A stretch of DNA of 64,000 nt, from positions 12,940,568 to 13,004,567 of the forward strand of contig CM020618.1 of the NCBI GenBank assembly GCA_009829735.1. Direction: 5' to 3'. Numbering within the stretch: the stretch's first letter is position 1; each line of letters opens with the position of its first letter. Shown one piece after another: positions 63,001-64,000 of this stretch. Both the position numbers and the translations under genes were made by a program. Source of the stretch: Pyropia yezoensis. Lineage: Eukaryota; Rhodophyta; Bangiophyceae; Bangiales; Bangiaceae. Below the pieces are notes generated by a model, which saw only the letters and a program-made list of their open reading frames with translations, had not been told where the DNA came from and made no database searches.

Positions 63001-63990
63001 CTCGAGCAATCCCGCTGAGGACCATTACGGCTCTGGATGTCACGTCAGCCTTCTGCGAGTACTGGATAGCTGCCTACGGCCCTCCAGACTTCATCTTAAC
63101 AGAGAATGGCCCCCAGTTTGCATCCCTGTTCTTCCAAGGAGTCTGTGACCTGATGGGCATCAAGAACTTGTTCACCACGACGTACCACCCTCAAACGAAC
63201 GGCCAGGTGGAACGATTCAACCGGACCCTAGTGGATATGCTACGGCACTACGTGGAGGAGCACCAAGAAGACTAGGATGAGCTCCTGGCTGTCCTCACTC
63301 TAGCCTACAACTCCCGAGTTCACCGGACAACGGGGGTTGCTCCACTCGACTTCGTCACCCCAAGGCGGCTGACCAATTTCTCCCTGGAAAGAATACCAGA
63401 CGGTCTCCAGCCTGCACTGAAGTCAGGTCCCAAGGCAAAGGATGAGTTCCTGGAACAACTGAAGCTCCTGCTCCCCAGAGTCAAGGAGTCAATATCGAAG
63501 ACCCAGGAGCGATACAAGCGGGGCTATGAAAACGGCGTTCGGGAAAAGAACAAGGAACTGGGTGGTGGCGACTGGGTTTTTGTGGACAACCATAGCAAGA
63601 CCCGGGGGAAGCTGGACTCTAAGACGGATGGACCTTATGAGATCCTGAATACGGACGGTTGGACCTTTCTTCTAGACGTGGATGGCTCCCCGTACCGCGT
63701 GAGCAGCGACCATGTCACCCGAGCTCCACCGCCAAGCGAACGGGACTTGACCCGGCGCAAGCGGGCCGCAGTACCCTGGCTATCCCAAGAAGAAGGTCGG
63801 GAATATGTCTACGTCAAGTTTGTCGACCATGCCTGGAGAGACGGGCGCTTGTACCTGCGAGTACGCTGGTTCGGTTTTAACCCGGCAGATGATACCTGGG
63901 AACCCTCGAACCGGCTACCCATCGCGGATGTCTGTGCCTACACGCGACGGAACGGGATTGAGGGCACTCCAGTGGCCAGAGCCGGCAAGA
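60100..63990 (+). mobile_element. pol region of the Ty3/gypsy fossil
   Basis: Domains in order: aspartic protease (active-site D-T-G near 60238), reverse transcriptase (about 61000-61800, with the Y-x-D-D box near 61606), RNase H (about 62040-62400), integrase with H-H-C-C zinc-binding head (about 62730-62840) and catalytic core (about 62900-63250), integrase C-terminal part (about 63300-63700) and chromodomain (about 63780-63930). The order and chromodomain fit chromoviruses. Treated as a fossil; not fully open. Confidence 0.85.
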
Positions 63991-64000
63991 TTCTGGAGTC

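Larger units (their letters stand above)
57709..64000 (+). mobile_element. Ty3/gypsy LTR retrotransposon (chromovirus lineage), fossil, right end outside window
   Basis: A near-complete Ty3/gypsy element in the plus direction: probable 5' LTR and primer-binding site, gag, then pol in the order protease, reverse transcriptase, RNase H, integrase and a C-terminal chromodomain. Integrase after RNase H and the chromodomain place it among chromoviruses. Long stretches remain open, but there are roughly three to five apparent breaks, so it looks disabled but fairly young. The 3' end and 3' LTR are outside the window, so age from LTR divergence cannot be read. Confidence 0.9.

Overview
The window looks like nuclear DNA of a GC-rich photosynthetic eukaryote, most likely a bangiophyte red alga (Porphyra/Pyropia type). 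Support: very high GC with long C or G runs; genes with none or one to three short introns (roughly 225-450 bp, GT-AG, clean phases); a chloroplast-type K+/H+ antiporter with a long N-terminal extension; a stand-alone glutamyl-phosphate reductase rather than the fused plant enzyme; and a fungal-type cellulose-binding (CBM1-like) module, a domain known from Porphyra polysaccharide-binding protein. The assignment is inference; another GC-rich alga is possible.

Layout. 1-2.9 kb: 3' part of a LINE with restriction-like endonuclease, ending beside a tRNA-like T-arm. 3.3-28.5 kb: host genes: ribosomal protein eL22, proA, a MED30-like Mediator subunit, two large low-complexity unknown proteins, a branched-chain acyl-CoA dehydrogenase, ESCRT-III CHMP2/VPS2, a KEA antiporter, an ADIP-like coiled-coil protein and a four-knuckle CCHC/RS protein. 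Several neighbours are divergent and share 0.6-1.4 kb promoter regions. 29.0-31.4 kb: three adjacent long hairpin (foldback) elements with C/G-run ends. 31.4-43.8 kb: a TIMP-like secreted protein, CLN3/battenin, a UFC1-like protein without the catalytic cysteine, an unidentified short gene with an in-frame stop, and a CBM1-like protein.

43.8-64 kb is a mobile-element island of lower GC. Two halves of a PIF1-type helicase lie about 10 kb apart and flank a four-exon Plavaka/CACTA-like DDE transposase and a divergently oriented repeat-rich unknown gene. After a Cys-rich orphan gene comes a Ty3/gypsy chromovirus fossil that runs off the right edge.

The host genes are housekeeping (translation, proline synthesis, branched-chain catabolism, membrane remodelling, ion transport, lysosomal membrane, UFMylation) and form no single pathway. 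The least familiar parts are the Cys-less UFC1-like protein with a heptad-repeat leader, the hairpin trio, and the helicase/transposase/repeat-gene composite. All gene models come from reading the sequence by eye; splice sites were accepted only where donor, acceptor and phase agreed.
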